From Oscillibacter sp. MSJ-31 (lineage in GTDB: Bacteria; Bacillota; Clostridia; Oscillospirales; Oscillospiraceae), in the NCBI RefSeq assembly GCF_018918025.1, contig NZ_JAHLPT010000009.1, positions 18,308-82,307 on the forward strand: a DNA stretch of 64,000 nt, given 5' to 3'. Numbering within the stretch: position 1 is the stretch's first letter; each line of letters starts with the position of its first letter. The notes below the pieces were generated by a model. It was not told where the DNA came from. It did no database searches and worked only from the letters and a program-made list of their open reading frames with translations. Shown piece after piece: positions 44,032-51,909 of this stretch. Both the position numbers and the translations under genes were made by a program.

Positions 44032-44445
44032 ATGACTAACAACGAGATCATTTTTGAGAACGTCCGCGCCAGCTTCACCCCCGCCCAGCTCGCCGAGCTG
44101 GTGCAAGCCACCTACACCGCCGAGCAGATCGCCGCCCGCCGTGCCAACGTCACGATCACCGTTGACGAGGGCAGCGCCGCCACCGCCGAGGACATCTTCA
44201 CCGCCATGCTGGCCGCCGATCAGTTCCACACGTTCGCCGAGTGGAAGCGCATGGGCTACAGCGTGAAAAAGGGTGCAAAGTCCGCCATCACCTGCCAGCT
44301 CTGGAAGTACACCGACAAGCCCGGCAAGGCCGCCCGCGAGGCCGCCGAGGCCGCCGGAAAAGACGCGCCGGAGACCGACCCGCATTTCTACATGGCAAAG
44401 GCCCATTTGTTCCACGCCTTGCAGGTGGAGAAGTCCAAGCATTGA
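44032..44445 (+). CDS. Small protein with an ArdC-like N-terminal motif
   Basis: 137 residues. The segment FAEWKRMGYSVKKGAKSAIT, then LWKYTDKPG, resembles the single-stranded-DNA-binding domain of ArdC/LtrC-type anti-restriction proteins. The peptidase domain of full ArdC is absent. The ATG at 44032 follows GGAAAGGAAAAACGCC. The first gene of the operon driven from 43940. The family assignment is tentative. Confidence 0.65.
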   Translation: MTNNEIIFENVRASFTPAQLAELVQATYTAEQIAARRANVTITVDEGSAATAEDIFTAMLAADQFHTFAEWKRMGYSVKKGAKSAITCQLWKYTDKPGKAAREAAEAAGKDAPETDPHFYMAKAHLFHALQVEKSKH

Positions 44446-44456
44446 CCCGGCGCAAG

Positions 44457-44538
44457 CGGATACTTTAGCAGGGCTGCACCGCACAAAGCAACCCAGCCCC
44501 AGAAGCAAAACCCAAAACAAAATCAGGAGGAACACAAG
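44457..44538 (+). repeat. Conserved leader repeat, copy A
   Basis: Starts CGGATACTTTAGCAGGGCTG and ends CAGGAGGAACACAAG just before the ATG at 44539. It shares its layout (GCACCG-ACAAAGC-ACCC...AAAACAAAATCAGGAGG) with copies B and C, ahead of other genes of the operon. Confidence 0.7.
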
Positions 44539-45456
44539 ATGAAATTCACAGGACGCTACACCGCCGCCACCGCCAAGGCCCTGAAAGGCTCCCCGCGCCT
44601 CGTCTGCCAAGTCACCGAGGACGGCACGATCTACGTATGCAACGGCTTTCTTCTCTGCACCATGAACCCGCCGGAGTACGCCGCCACCGTGCAGGGCTTC
44701 ACCTGCTGCGAGCCGGGCAACTGGACGCTTGACAAGGACGGCAAGCACGAGGACGACGCGCACAAGCTCGATCTCGTCAGACTGTACGCCGACACGCTGA
44801 AAACCAACGCCGACGCGCAGCCCCTCCAGCGCTCCCCGCTGACCGTGCAGACCCCCAAGGCCGCCGCCGTCTGCTACTACAACGCCGCCGCCGATTTTGC
44901 CGCGATCTACGACACAAAATTCATCGCCGCGCTGCACCCCGCCGCCCAGCTCCGCACCACGTCCGCGATCTCCGCCGCCGTCGCCTATTGCGACGATGAA
45001 CCGTTTGCCGTGGTCATGCCCATTAAGGCCGAACCCGAAACCGTTCGCGCCGTCCGGGCCTTTTTCACCGAGGCCGCCGAGGACAACACCAAAACCGGCG
45101 AGGCCGACAAGCTCCGCACCGAGCTGGCCCAGTCTCAGGAAGAAGCCGCCACCCTGCGCGGCGATCTGTACCGCGCCGCCAACGAGATCGACGAGCTGAA
45201 AAACAAGCTGGCCGAGCTGCACGAAACCAAGACGGAGCAGCCCGCCGCCGAGGCCGTCGAACCCAAGACCGCCGCCGAGATCATCGCGGCCCGCTGGGCA
45301 GAGGTGGACGGCCTGACGGCCACCATCAAGGGCGCAACCACCGCCGCGCCGGTTGTCTGGCTGGCCGGAGACACAAAGCCCCACGAAAAAGAGATCGAAG
45401 CCGCCGGGGGCAAGTGGAGCGGCAAGAAGAACGCCTATTATTTCCGCGTCGCATAA
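44539..45456 (+). CDS. Hypothetical protein of the small-protein operon
   Basis: 305 residues. The N-terminal half is beta-rich with Cys pairs (VCNGFLLCTM, FTCCEPG). Residues about 120-180 recall a sliding-clamp-like ADFAAIYDTKFIAAL stretch. A coiled coil follows (about 190-230), then a C-terminal VVWLAGDTKPHEKEIEAAGG and WSGKKNAYYFRV motif, related to the end of the 321-residue protein at 46812-47777. No known family. Confidence 0.7.
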   Translation: MKFTGRYTAATAKALKGSPRLVCQVTEDGTIYVCNGFLLCTMNPPEYAATVQGFTCCEPGNWTLDKDGKHEDDAHKLDLVRLYADTLKTNADAQPLQRSPLTVQTPKAAAVCYYNAAADFAAIYDTKFIAALHPAAQLRTTSAISAAVAYCDDEPFAVVMPIKAEPETVRAVRAFFTEAAEDNTKTGEADKLRTELAQSQEEAATLRGDLYRAANEIDELKNKLAELHETKTEQPAAEAVEPKTAAEIIAARWAEVDGLTATIKGATTAAPVVWLAGDTKPHEKEIEAAGGKWSGKKNAYYFRVA

Positions 45457-45555
45457 CAAAACCCAAGCCGAAACGGCCCGCCGGGGCCGTCCGCCGGGAA
45501 TGGCCGCCCGGTGCTGATGATGGCAGGCCGAACACAAAAACGAGGAGGCAACAAA

Positions 45556-45774
45556 ATGGAGATCATCAAGCAATACCGCGACGGGGACGAGCGTCATGAC
45601 ATCGTTTGCCTTGCAGGTGAAACGCTGTTTGAAAACTGGTATTCCGTGCTGGAGGATAGCTGCTGCCTGCGCCACCCCAGCAGCACCGCCGGATATTTTC
45701 ACAGTCTCGACGAGGCCGAGACCGCGATGCACAAGCACCGCCCCGCCGCCGTCGAGATTAGCGAGGAGGCTTGA
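45556..45774 (+). CDS. Hypothetical small protein
   Basis: 72 residues, acidic, with a short beta-rich core (DIVCLAGETLFENWYSVLED). The ATG at 45556 follows GAGGAGGCAACAAA. The 98-base gap before it contains a GC hairpin (GGCCCGCCGGGGCCG). It is followed at once by the next gene. No function is known. Confidence 0.6.
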   Translation: MEIIKQYRDGDERHDIVCLAGETLFENWYSVLEDSCCLRHPSSTAGYFHSLDEAETAMHKHRPAAVEISEEA

Positions 45775-45776
45775 CC

Positions 45777-45962
45777 ATGTACGCGCTGGAATACAAGCAG
45801 CTTTACATCCCCCGCGAGGCGCTGACCAAAAACCGCTGTTTTCAGGGCTACCGCTGGAAGCAGTACGCCGTATGCGAGGAACGGGAGCCGCTGGAGCAGA
45901 TCAAAGCCACGAAGAAAAGGCCGGAGGAGTGGCGTGTCGTCCCGCTGGGCGATAGCGTCTGA
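45777..45962 (+). CDS. Hypothetical small protein
   Basis: 61 residues (MYALEYKQLYIPREAL, then CFQGYRWKQYAVCEE). The ATG at 45777 is 2 bases after the previous stop, 7 bases after GAGGAGG. Trp/Tyr/Arg-rich and beta-strand-like. No family is recognised. Confidence 0.6.
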   Translation: MYALEYKQLYIPREALTKNRCFQGYRWKQYAVCEEREPLEQIKATKKRPEEWRVVPLGDSV

Positions 45963-45972
45963 CCCCCCGCCG

Positions 45973-46055
45973 CCGGACACCTTGGACGGGCCGCACCGAA
46001 CAAAGCGACCCGACCCCACGCACAAAACCAAATCACAAATCAGGAGGTACACAAA
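45973..46055 (+). repeat. Conserved leader repeat, copy B
   Basis: Begins CCGGACACCTTGGACGGGCC and ends ATCAGGAGGTACACAAA before the ATG at 46056. It resembles A and C most strongly in GCACCG-ACAAAGCGAC and in the last 25 bases. Confidence 0.7.
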
Positions 46056-46271
46056 ATGGCATGGCTTTACATCCCCGCCGAGACAGGCGAACGCATCGAA
46101 ACCATCTGCAATCAGCACTACAACCCCGGACGCGGCGCGTGTGACTGCCCGCTCTGGCCCGCCTGCAGCTACTCGAACGATCTCACAAAATCCAGCGCGG
46201 AGAACACCCGCATTTTTGAGCAGGGCATGGCCGCCGCTCTGTCCGCCCTCGACAACGAAAACAGGAGGTAA
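46056..46271 (+). CDS. Hypothetical Cys-containing small protein
   Basis: 71 residues with ICNQHYNPG and CDCPLWPACSY, a Cys pattern that may bind a metal. The ATG directly follows leader copy B. No function is known. Confidence 0.6.
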   Translation: MAWLYIPAETGERIETICNQHYNPGRGACDCPLWPACSYSNDLTKSSAENTRIFEQGMAAALSALDNENRR

Positions 46272-46276
46272 ACAAC

Positions 46277-46720
46277 ATGGCATCCATCGAACGCAAGATC
46301 AACGGCACCTTTGCCCCCGTCCCCGGCGGCTACGCCCAGCAGATCAACGAGCAGACAACGCTTTTTGTCCCGGACTTCTCCGCCGCCCGCTACGACCCCA
46401 AAACCGGCGAGCTGTTCGGCTACGCCCCGGACTACGCCGCATTAGAGGCAGAAAAGGCCCCCGCCGTTCAGGCCGACAAGCCCGGCGAATATGTCTACTG
46501 CTACGAAATGCAGCAGGCCCCCACGGGCTGTGACTTTGCCGCCGATCTTTCCTACTACGGCAAGCATTATTTTCTCCGCCCGCTCCGTGACGATCTGCCC
46601 CAGCTCCACGGGCGCGGTATCAGCTACGACGAGGAGCGCAACACCTACACCGTCACCACCCGCGCCTATGACAAGCTCAAAGAGCAATACCGCATCCGCT
46701 ACGAAACCTGTCTCGACTGA
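46277..46720 (+). CDS. Hypothetical protein of the small-protein operon
   Basis: 147 residues, predicted beta-rich, with YHFLRPLRDD-like (GKHYFLRPLRDDLPQLHGRG) and VTTRAYDKLKEQYRIRYETC segments near the end. The ATG follows AGGAGGTAAACAAC, 5 bases past the previous stop. No family is recognised. Confidence 0.65.
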   Translation: MASIERKINGTFAPVPGGYAQQINEQTTLFVPDFSAARYDPKTGELFGYAPDYAALEAEKAPAVQADKPGEYVYCYEMQQAPTGCDFAADLSYYGKHYFLRPLRDDLPQLHGRGISYDEERNTYTVTTRAYDKLKEQYRIRYETCLD

Positions 46721-46730
46721 CCACAAAACC

Positions 46731-46811
46731 GGATACCTTGGAGCCGCCGCACCGGACAAAGCGACGGCGCCCCATAAGCAAGACCCAAAACAAAATCAGG
46801 AGGTACACACC
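46731..46811 (+). repeat. Conserved leader repeat, copy C
   Basis: Begins GGATACCTTGGAGCCGCC and ends AAATCAGGAGGTACACACC before the ATG at 46812. It shares AAGACCCAAAACAAAATCAGG with copy A almost exactly. Confidence 0.7.
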
Positions 46812-47777
46812 ATGTACGAACAGACAAGCATGATCTCCACACCGCAGGCCGAAGCAAAGCCCGCCGCCCGCTACTACGAGATCAACGAGGACACGGCCCG
46901 CAACGCTCACTACTGCGTCCACATGAGCGACTACCAGCCCGGCAGCGCCACCAACGGCTACCGCGCCGCCGTGGACGAGGCCGCCGCGCTGGTGGAGGCA
47001 CGGAAAGCCAAGGTCAGCCCCTACTACCACGACAAGCTCGACGCGCTGCTTGACCGCTACGCCCGCCGCCTTGCTCAATGGACGAACGACTACAACCGCA
47101 ATCAGGCCAGCTATCCCAGCCAGTTCATTTCCGGCGCGGGCAATTACAACATGAAAAAGCACGAAAAGCAGATGTCCCGCGAGGGTACCCTCTGGAAAGA
47201 GTACGACGAGATCAAGGCCATCTTGAACAAGATCGAGGCCGTCGGCACCGGCGCGGTAGACCTCGCCGACCCCCACGCCCGCGAAATGCTCACTGACCAG
47301 CTCCAAAAGCTGCAAGCCCAGCTTGACCGCAACAAGGCCATGAATGCCTATTATCGCAAGCACAAATCCTTTGTCGGCTTTCCCGGTCTGACCGCCGAGG
47401 CCGCCGCCAAGCTCACCGCCGACTTTGCCGACACCTGCCAGCGCTGCCCGTGGGTAAAGCACCCCATCCCCGACTATGAATTAACCAGCCTGCGCGGCAA
47501 GATCAAGCGCACACAAGCCCGCCTCGACGAGCTGGACAAGCGCACGGAGCAGGCCCAGCAGCCCGCCGACAACACAAAGTTCCCCGGCGGTGAGATCGTC
47601 CGCAACACCGAGGCCGACCGTCTCCAGATCATCTTTGACGAAAAGCCCGACGACGAGCAGCGCGATGCCCTGAAACAAAACGGTTTCCGCTGGTCTCCCC
47701 GCTACAGCGCGTGGCAACGCCAGTTGACCCAAAACGCCGAGATCGCCGCCCGCCGCGCCCTCGGCCTGACGGAGTAA
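46812..47777 (+). CDS. Coiled-coil protein with C-terminal GFRW-type domain
   Basis: 321 residues. The N-terminal 200 residues are helical (HDKLDALLDRYARRLAQW, LTDQLQKLQAQLDRNKAMNA), with CQRCPW in a zinc-like turn near 220. The C-terminus carries IIFDEKPDDEQRDALKQNGF and RWSPRYSAWQRQL, a motif seen at the end of many mobile-element proteins. Likely DNA-associated, by analogy only. Confidence 0.7.
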   Translation: MYEQTSMISTPQAEAKPAARYYEINEDTARNAHYCVHMSDYQPGSATNGYRAAVDEAAALVEARKAKVSPYYHDKLDALLDRYARRLAQWTNDYNRNQASYPSQFISGAGNYNMKKHEKQMSREGTLWKEYDEIKAILNKIEAVGTGAVDLADPHAREMLTDQLQKLQAQLDRNKAMNAYYRKHKSFVGFPGLTAEAAAKLTADFADTCQRCPWVKHPIPDYELTSLRGKIKRTQARLDELDKRTEQAQQPADNTKFPGGEIVRNTEADRLQIIFDEKPDDEQRDALKQNGFRWSPRYSAWQRQLTQNAEIAARRALGLTE

Positions 47778-47787
47778 CAAAACCGCC

Positions 47788-47820
47788 CAGCAAGTTACCA
47801 GCAAGTTGCCAGCAAGTTAA
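47788..47820 (+). repeat. Triple short direct repeat
   Basis: CAGCAAGTTA, CAGCAAGTTG and CAGCAAGTTA occur in a row with an 11-base period between two operon genes. It may be a regulator site or a slippage product. Confidence 0.6.
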
Positions 47821-47860
47821 ACACCCGCCCCGGAGGTCACGAGGGCAGAAAGGACACGGC

Positions 47861-48178
47861 ATGAACAGCTATCCCAACATCATGTATTTCTTCCATGACG
47901 GCAGCACCTACCTCGTCCCGCGCTATACAAACGCCTCCGGCCTCGCCACTATGCTGGACGAAGTGCGACGGGCCGCCTATCTGGATATGACAAAAAGCGG
48001 CGCAGATCACGCCGTCTACGCCGTGAAGCATTACGACCCCAAAACCGGCGATGTCGTAAAGGCTGACATTTATGCCCCCGCCGTTCTTCTGAACGAAGCC
48101 GAGTTTACCAAGCGCACCGACGCACAGATGCAGGAAAGTCCCGGTTGCTATATTCTCGCGCTCCACGCCAGAAAATAA
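47861..48178 (+). CDS. Hypothetical protein of the small-protein operon
   Basis: 105 residues, alpha/beta, with SYPNIMYFFHDGSTYLV and YAVKHYDPKTGDVVKADIY. The ATG at 47861 follows AGAAAGGACACGGC. Just ahead, CAGCAAGTT occurs three times within 47788-47820. No function is known. Confidence 0.6.
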   Translation: MNSYPNIMYFFHDGSTYLVPRYTNASGLATMLDEVRRAAYLDMTKSGADHAVYAVKHYDPKTGDVVKADIYAPAVLLNEAEFTKRTDAQMQESPGCYILALHARK

Positions 48179-48221
48179 CCACGAGCTGACCTACCGGCAC
48201 GACGGGGAGAAAGGACGCAAC

Positions 48222-48446
48222 ATGGCCACGACCACAGCCCCCACAAGATACACGCTCAACCACGACGGAACGCTGGAAAAATGGTACTTGGAACACGACT
48301 GCGGCGAAATCGTCTATCTCCGCAAGACCTCGCGCCCCAAGTGGAACTGCTGCATGAAAGAGTTTCCCGCCGCCGAAGTATTCCCCGACTACAAAACCGC
48401 CCGTGCGGCGCTTAAAGCCCGCGCCTCCGCCAAAATTGCCCCGTAG
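48222..48446 (+). CDS. Hypothetical small protein
   Basis: 74 residues, beta-rich with NHDGTLEKWYLEHDCGEIVY and WNCCMKEFP. Start ATG at 48222 after AGAAAGGACGCAAC. Its end overlaps the second operator-controlled promoter (48444-48472). No family is recognised. Confidence 0.6.
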   Translation: MATTTAPTRYTLNHDGTLEKWYLEHDCGEIVYLRKTSRPKWNCCMKEFPAAEVFPDYKTARAALKARASAKIAP

Positions 48447-48472
48447 ACTTTTACACGCCCGCGTGTTATAAT
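48444..48472 (+). promoter_or_regulatory. Second promoter with the same operator
   Basis: TAGACT (48444-48449), 17-base spacer and TATAAT (48467-48472) with a TGT extension. The palindrome ACACG-CCCG-CGTGT (48453-48466) fills the spacer and ends next to the -10, exactly as at 43950-43963. The two promoters are probably regulated together. Confidence 0.7.
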
Positions 48473-48505
48473 GCGACAAAACAAAACCGAACAGGGAGGC
48501 AGACC

Positions 48506-48775
48506 ATGAACGAAGTCCCCGAAGTGTTCCCCGCGTACCGCCTTGTGGCCGAATTTGCCGACGGCCAGCGCCTCACCTTTGACGGCCTCACCGAGCAGCA
48601 AGCACAAGACCGCATGGAGGCGGCGCAGGCACAACACGGCGATATATGCTGGTATGACGGCGTGACCGACCAGCACTACGAAAACGGAAAATATTATAAG
48701 CTCGCCCCGCAGCCGCCGGAGATCATCTTGATCGACCTGACAGACTGCCCGGACGAGCCAGAAAAGGAGGATTGA
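48506..48775 (+). CDS. Hypothetical small acidic protein
   Basis: 89 residues, with FADGQRLTFDGLTEQQAQDR and ICWYDGVTDQHYENGKYY. A likely small alpha/beta fold. The ATG follows GGGAGGCAGACC. It is the first gene after the second operator promoter. An acidic mini-protein of this sort could be a DNA mimic or inhibitor, but nothing proves it. Confidence 0.6.
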   Translation: MNEVPEVFPAYRLVAEFADGQRLTFDGLTEQQAQDRMEAAQAQHGDICWYDGVTDQHYENGKYYKLAPQPPEIILIDLTDCPDEPEKED

Positions 48776-48777
48776 CC

Positions 48778-48993
48778 ATGCCCATACCCGAAAGCAAGCG
48801 CCGCAACAACGACATTTACAACGCCAAATGCGACCGCATCAGCGCCCGCCCCATTAAGCCCATCGGCAACGCCATCCGCGCCGCTGCCAAGGCCGCCGGG
48901 CAGAGCGTACAGGCGTATGTGCTGCAAGCCTGCGAAGAACGCATGAAGCGCGAGGGACGCCCGCTGGAGCTTGACAGCCCCGCCGACGAATAA
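48778..48993 (+). CDS. Small basic protein, ribbon-helix-helix-like
   Basis: 71 residues, with RNNDIYNAKCDRISARPIKP and IRAAAKAAGQSVQAYVLQACEERM. The pattern of a basic strand plus two helices resembles Arc/MetJ-type or CopG-type DNA-binding proteins. It is the best candidate to bind the ACACG-N4-CGTGT operators, as an autoregulator. The ATG follows GGAGGATTGACC. Confidence 0.6.
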   Translation: MPIPESKRRNNDIYNAKCDRISARPIKPIGNAIRAAAKAAGQSVQAYVLQACEERMKREGRPLELDSPADE

Positions 48994-49026
48994 CACAAAT
49001 CCGACTTGCTATCGTGCAGAACAAAA

Positions 49027-49067
49027 CCCCGGCAGACCGTACCAAAACGGCCCGCCGGGGCATTTTT
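49027..49067 (+). terminator. Terminator of the plus-strand operon
   Basis: CCCCGGC/GCCGGGG stem around a 20-base loop, then CATTTTTATC. It closes the small-protein operon 33 bases after its last gene. Confidence 0.75.
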
Positions 49068-49179
49068 ATCTTCTCTTGCTGCTGTACAGGTATCTGCACC
49101 GCCGCCGGAGCGCTTTTCGCCTCGCTCTCCGCACAAAAAGCCGCCTCATGCCCTCCACCAGCTTATCCACAAAATCCAC
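49066..49179 (-). CDS. Doubtful small basic protein
   Basis: 37 residues from a GTG at 49179, 8 bases after GGGAGG (VDFVDKLVEGMRRLF, then an Arg-rich tail). It would be the last gene of the early minus-strand operon. It overlaps the convergent operon's terminator, which argues against it. Elsewhere, 49180-49386 shows no supported gene. Confidence 0.25.
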   Translation of the reverse strand: MDFVDKLVEGMRRLFVRRARRKALRRRCRYLYSSKRR

Positions 49180-49386
49180 GGTCTTTTCCTCCCATTCGCA
49201 AATTGTTTTTCCAGCGCCGCCCCGACGATCACGGAAACCCTTTCGCGCCACGCGCGAAGTCTTGAAAAACTTGTTCCTATAAGGCCGGTTTTCCTGTTCC
49301 GCCGCCGCTGTGTTCCGGTGCAAGATCAGTCGGCAAAGCAGCCCTTGCTCAGCCCCGCCGGACGGCCCAAAAATTTTTGCCGCTTA

Positions 49387-49869
49387 TTATGTACGCGCGC
49401 GCGACGCGCGACGGGCCAGCGCCTCCGCTTCCGGCAGCTCCTCCAGTACCTCGCCCAGCCGCTCCATGGCCCTTGTGTGCCAGTCGCGGGCCGTACTGTC
49501 CGCCGTCCCAAGTCTCGCGCTGATCTTCGCCCAACTGTACCCACGCACATAGCGCATCACAATGACCTCTTTGTACTTACCGTTCAGCGCGTCCAGACAG
49601 GCGCGAATACAGGCTTCATCCCCGGACAAAACCCGCTCCGTCTCCGCGATCTCCGCCAGCCGCTCGCTCACGCCGTTTTCCAGCGCCCGCAGCCCGCTTT
49701 CCTCCGTCGGCTTTCCCGGCGACGAACCGCGCGGCATCCCGTCACACGCCAGCCCCCGCAGTCCGTAATAATTGCCCTCCAATTCCGCCCGCTCCTGCCG
49801 CAGCAGGCGCAGCATCCCCGGAATTGCCTTGTAGTACAGGGCTATGTGCTTCACGCTACCATACCGCAT
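49387..49869 (-). CDS. Sigma-factor-like late transcription regulator (RinA/ArpU type)
   Basis: 160 residues. The C-terminal 60 form a sigma region-4-like helix-turn-helix (LDALNGKYKEVIVMRYVRGY, SWAKISARLGTADSTARDW). The N-terminus is helical. Proteins of this design activate late (packaging and structural) genes in Firmicute phages. The ATG at 49869 follows GGAGGCGACGG. It is the last solid gene of the early operon, ready to switch on the late operon. Confidence 0.8.
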   Translation of the reverse strand: MRYGSVKHIALYYKAIPGMLRLLRQERAELEGNYYGLRGLACDGMPRGSSPGKPTEESGLRALENGVSERLAEIAETERVLSGDEACIRACLDALNGKYKEVIVMRYVRGYSWAKISARLGTADSTARDWHTRAMERLGEVLEELPEAEALARRASRART

Positions 49870-49918
49870 CCGTCGCCTCCTGTTCTTGGCTCCGCGCCAA
49901 ATCTTCTTGCCTGTGGTG

Positions 49919-50551
49919 TCAATCCAGCGTTTTCCCGAAGATCGGCTCTTTCGCGTCGCTCTCGTCCACATCCACCGGCTCGCCGAGAATATCCGTCATA
50001 CGCCGGGCCAGCATATTGTAGCCGAACCAGTCCCCACCCTCGGCCCACTCGTTGAACTGCCGGAATACATCCTCCGTGGCGCGGACGGTCTCATTCAGCC
50101 GCTCCACGCCAAAGCCGAGGGCCTGACGCGCCCCCAGCGCATAGCATTTCACCACGATCTCCGCCGCTTCCCGCCGTTCGCCCAGCAAGGCCCAATCCCG
50201 GTTGCTTTTCGGCGCTTTTGACGCTGGCAGCACAAAATGCTCTGTCAGCAGGCCCTCCAGCTCCTCGTTCAGCTTCTTTTTCGCCCGCTCCATGCCCACG
50301 CCGCGCTTGTTGACGGCAAACCGCTCCAACGCGCCGTTTGCGGAGTTGATCACGCGGTCAAGCCTGTCTTTCCCGATGCCGTAGCGGTCATGCAGCGCAA
50401 CCATGAAGCACAAAGAGATCACATGGCCCGCCGCCTCCCGGTTTTTCTCCACCCGCTCGCTCTCCGGCGTTTTCCCACGCAGATAGCGCGTCTGCGCCTG
50501 ACGGGCCGCGTTGGTGCCAAAATGCGCCGGGATATGCTTATTTCTCCTCAT
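49919..50551 (-). CDS. Hypothetical early phage protein
   Basis: 210 residues, mainly helical, with SLCFMVALHDRYGIGKDRLDRVINSANGALERFA (in two parts) and GDWFGYNMLARRMTDILGEP. The ATG at 50551 follows GGAGGCGGAGC and overlaps the upstream stop. Frequently next to sigma-like regulators in Clostridia prophages, but I know no function. Confidence 0.65.
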   Translation of the reverse strand: MRRNKHIPAHFGTNAARQAQTRYLRGKTPESERVEKNREAAGHVISLCFMVALHDRYGIGKDRLDRVINSANGALERFAVNKRGVGMERAKKKLNEELEGLLTEHFVLPASKAPKSNRDWALLGERREAAEIVVKCYALGARQALGFGVERLNETVRATEDVFRQFNEWAEGGDWFGYNMLARRMTDILGEPVDVDESDAKEPIFGKTLD

Positions 50552-50867
50552 GCTCCGCCTCCAGTTTCCCGCAGAACCGCCCGCACATGGGGCAGAACTC
50601 CGCGCACAGCACATTCAGCCCGCCGCCCCGCGCCGTGCTGTCCATCACAAGGCGGGGCCTGCCATCCTCGCCGTATTCCAACCAAAACGCCGTGCCGTCC
50701 ACGGTCTCCAGCTTTTGGTGCCGCTGGCACAGGCCGCACACGGGCATTTCCTTCCGTTTCTGCTCCCTGTCCTCGAACCACGCCAGCTTTGCAAGGGCCA
50801 CCTCGTAGCCCCTGCTGGAATACACGCGCCCGTCTTTGTCGTAGTGCGTCAGCCGTTTTTCCCACAT
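50538..50867 (-). CDS. Hypothetical zinc-ribbon-like early protein
   Basis: 109 residues. CGLCQRHQKLE near the middle and CAEFCPMCGRFCG near the end give probable zinc sites. The ATG at 50867 follows AGGAGGTATCATC. It overlaps both neighbours by a few bases. No function is known. Confidence 0.65.
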   Translation of the reverse strand: MWEKRLTHYDKDGRVYSSRGYEVALAKLAWFEDREQKRKEMPVCGLCQRHQKLETVDGTAFWLEYGEDGRPRLVMDSTARGGGLNVLCAEFCPMCGRFCGKLEAEHEEK

Positions 50868-51373
50868 GATGATACCTCCTCCGCCAGCTCCCGCCAGCGT
50901 TTGATTTCTTCCTTGTCCTCCGCCGTGATGATCTCCGTGAATTTCCAGCCCGCCGGACGGGCGATCAGCTCCAGAAACACCCGCCGCCGTACAGGATAAT
51001 CCCGCTGCATCCGCCGGACAAACTTGCTCTTGATCTCCACGATCTCCACGGTGCCGTCGGCATAGGTCAGCCGGAAATCCGCCGTGTACTGAACGCTCCG
51101 CAGCTTCACGCCGTTGTATTCCCCCGCCGGGAACAACAGAAAGCACGGGTGCGCTTCCCACTTCACGATCTCCCCGCGTCCGACCTTTGGCGCGACGGTG
51201 CCGACGTAGTATTCATACTCGCCCCGGCTGTCAAATTTCAGCCCGGACATGGCAGCGGCACGGGCCGCCGCCGTCATGGTGTCGCCCCGCTTTTTCCCGC
51301 GCCCGGCAAGCTGTGCCTCTGCCTGCGCCCGGTAACGCGGCGGCAGATCGGATAGCTCCAGCCGGTACGCCAT
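50849..51373 (-). CDS. DUF1064-like putative nuclease
   Basis: 174 residues. KFDSRGEYEYY, then YTADFRLTYADGTVEIVEIKS, follows the E...D...ExK layout of PD-(D/E)XK nucleases of the DUF1064 group, thought to be Holliday-junction-resolvase-like phage enzymes. The start at 51373 directly follows the stop of the HD gene. Involvement in recombination or DNA processing is inferred. Confidence 0.75.
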   Translation of the reverse strand: MAYRLELSDLPPRYRAQAEAQLAGRGKKRGDTMTAAARAAAMSGLKFDSRGEYEYYVGTVAPKVGRGEIVKWEAHPCFLLFPAGEYNGVKLRSVQYTADFRLTYADGTVEIVEIKSKFVRRMQRDYPVRRRVFLELIARPAGWKFTEIITAEDKEEIKRWRELAEEVSSCGKNG

Positions 51374-51907
51374 TCACAGCACCTCTTCGTGCTTTTCTCT
51401 CTGTGTCGCTATCATGTCCGCGTAATGTAGCTCCAGCACAAGCGGCGTTCTTTCCATGGCGGCATTCAGCGCACGGCTCCCTCCACGGAAAGCATCGTCA
51501 TACGCGCCCATGTGCCAGCGGATGGCAAGTGCCTCGTCGTCCGTCAGCTCCATGTGCTTCATCACGAGATAGACAGACTTCTCCCCGTGTCCCATGGGCA
51601 TCTGATCTTTCACGGTGTAGTCGGGATATTCCCCGGCATAGTAGTTCGCCTTGCACACGTCATGCAGCAGCGCCACGATGGCCTGCGTCTGCGGCGAATA
51701 CAGACCGCGCAGATTGAAATTCCCCAGTAGGGCATAATACACATTCAGGCTGTGCTTCACCAGCCCGCCCGGATAGGCCCCGTGAAACCGTGTGCTGGCC
51801 GGAGCCGTGAAGAAGTCTGTGCTTTTCAGCCACTCCAGCAGCTTGTCCGCACCCGGTCTCGTCACCTGTGACAGAAAAATTTGCTCGAAACGTTCGGCAT
51901 CGTTCAT
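51374..51907 (-). CDS. HD-domain phosphohydrolase
   Basis: 177 residues. The metal-binding motif is GLVKHSLNVYYAL (His 52), LLHDVCKANYY (HD at 82-83), then a GHGEKSVYL segment and MADIMATQ-type Asp (YADMIATQ). Phage HD proteins of this type act on nucleotides, but the substrate is unknown. I choose ATG 51907, 8 bases after GGAGGAA, over 51913. Confidence 0.8.
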   Translation of the reverse strand: MNDAERFEQIFLSQVTRPGADKLLEWLKSTDFFTAPASTRFHGAYPGGLVKHSLNVYYALLGNFNLRGLYSPQTQAIVALLHDVCKANYYAGEYPDYTVKDQMPMGHGEKSVYLVMKHMELTDDEALAIRWHMGAYDDAFRGGSRALNAAMERTPLVLELHYADMIATQREKHEEVL

Positions 51908-51909
51908 TC

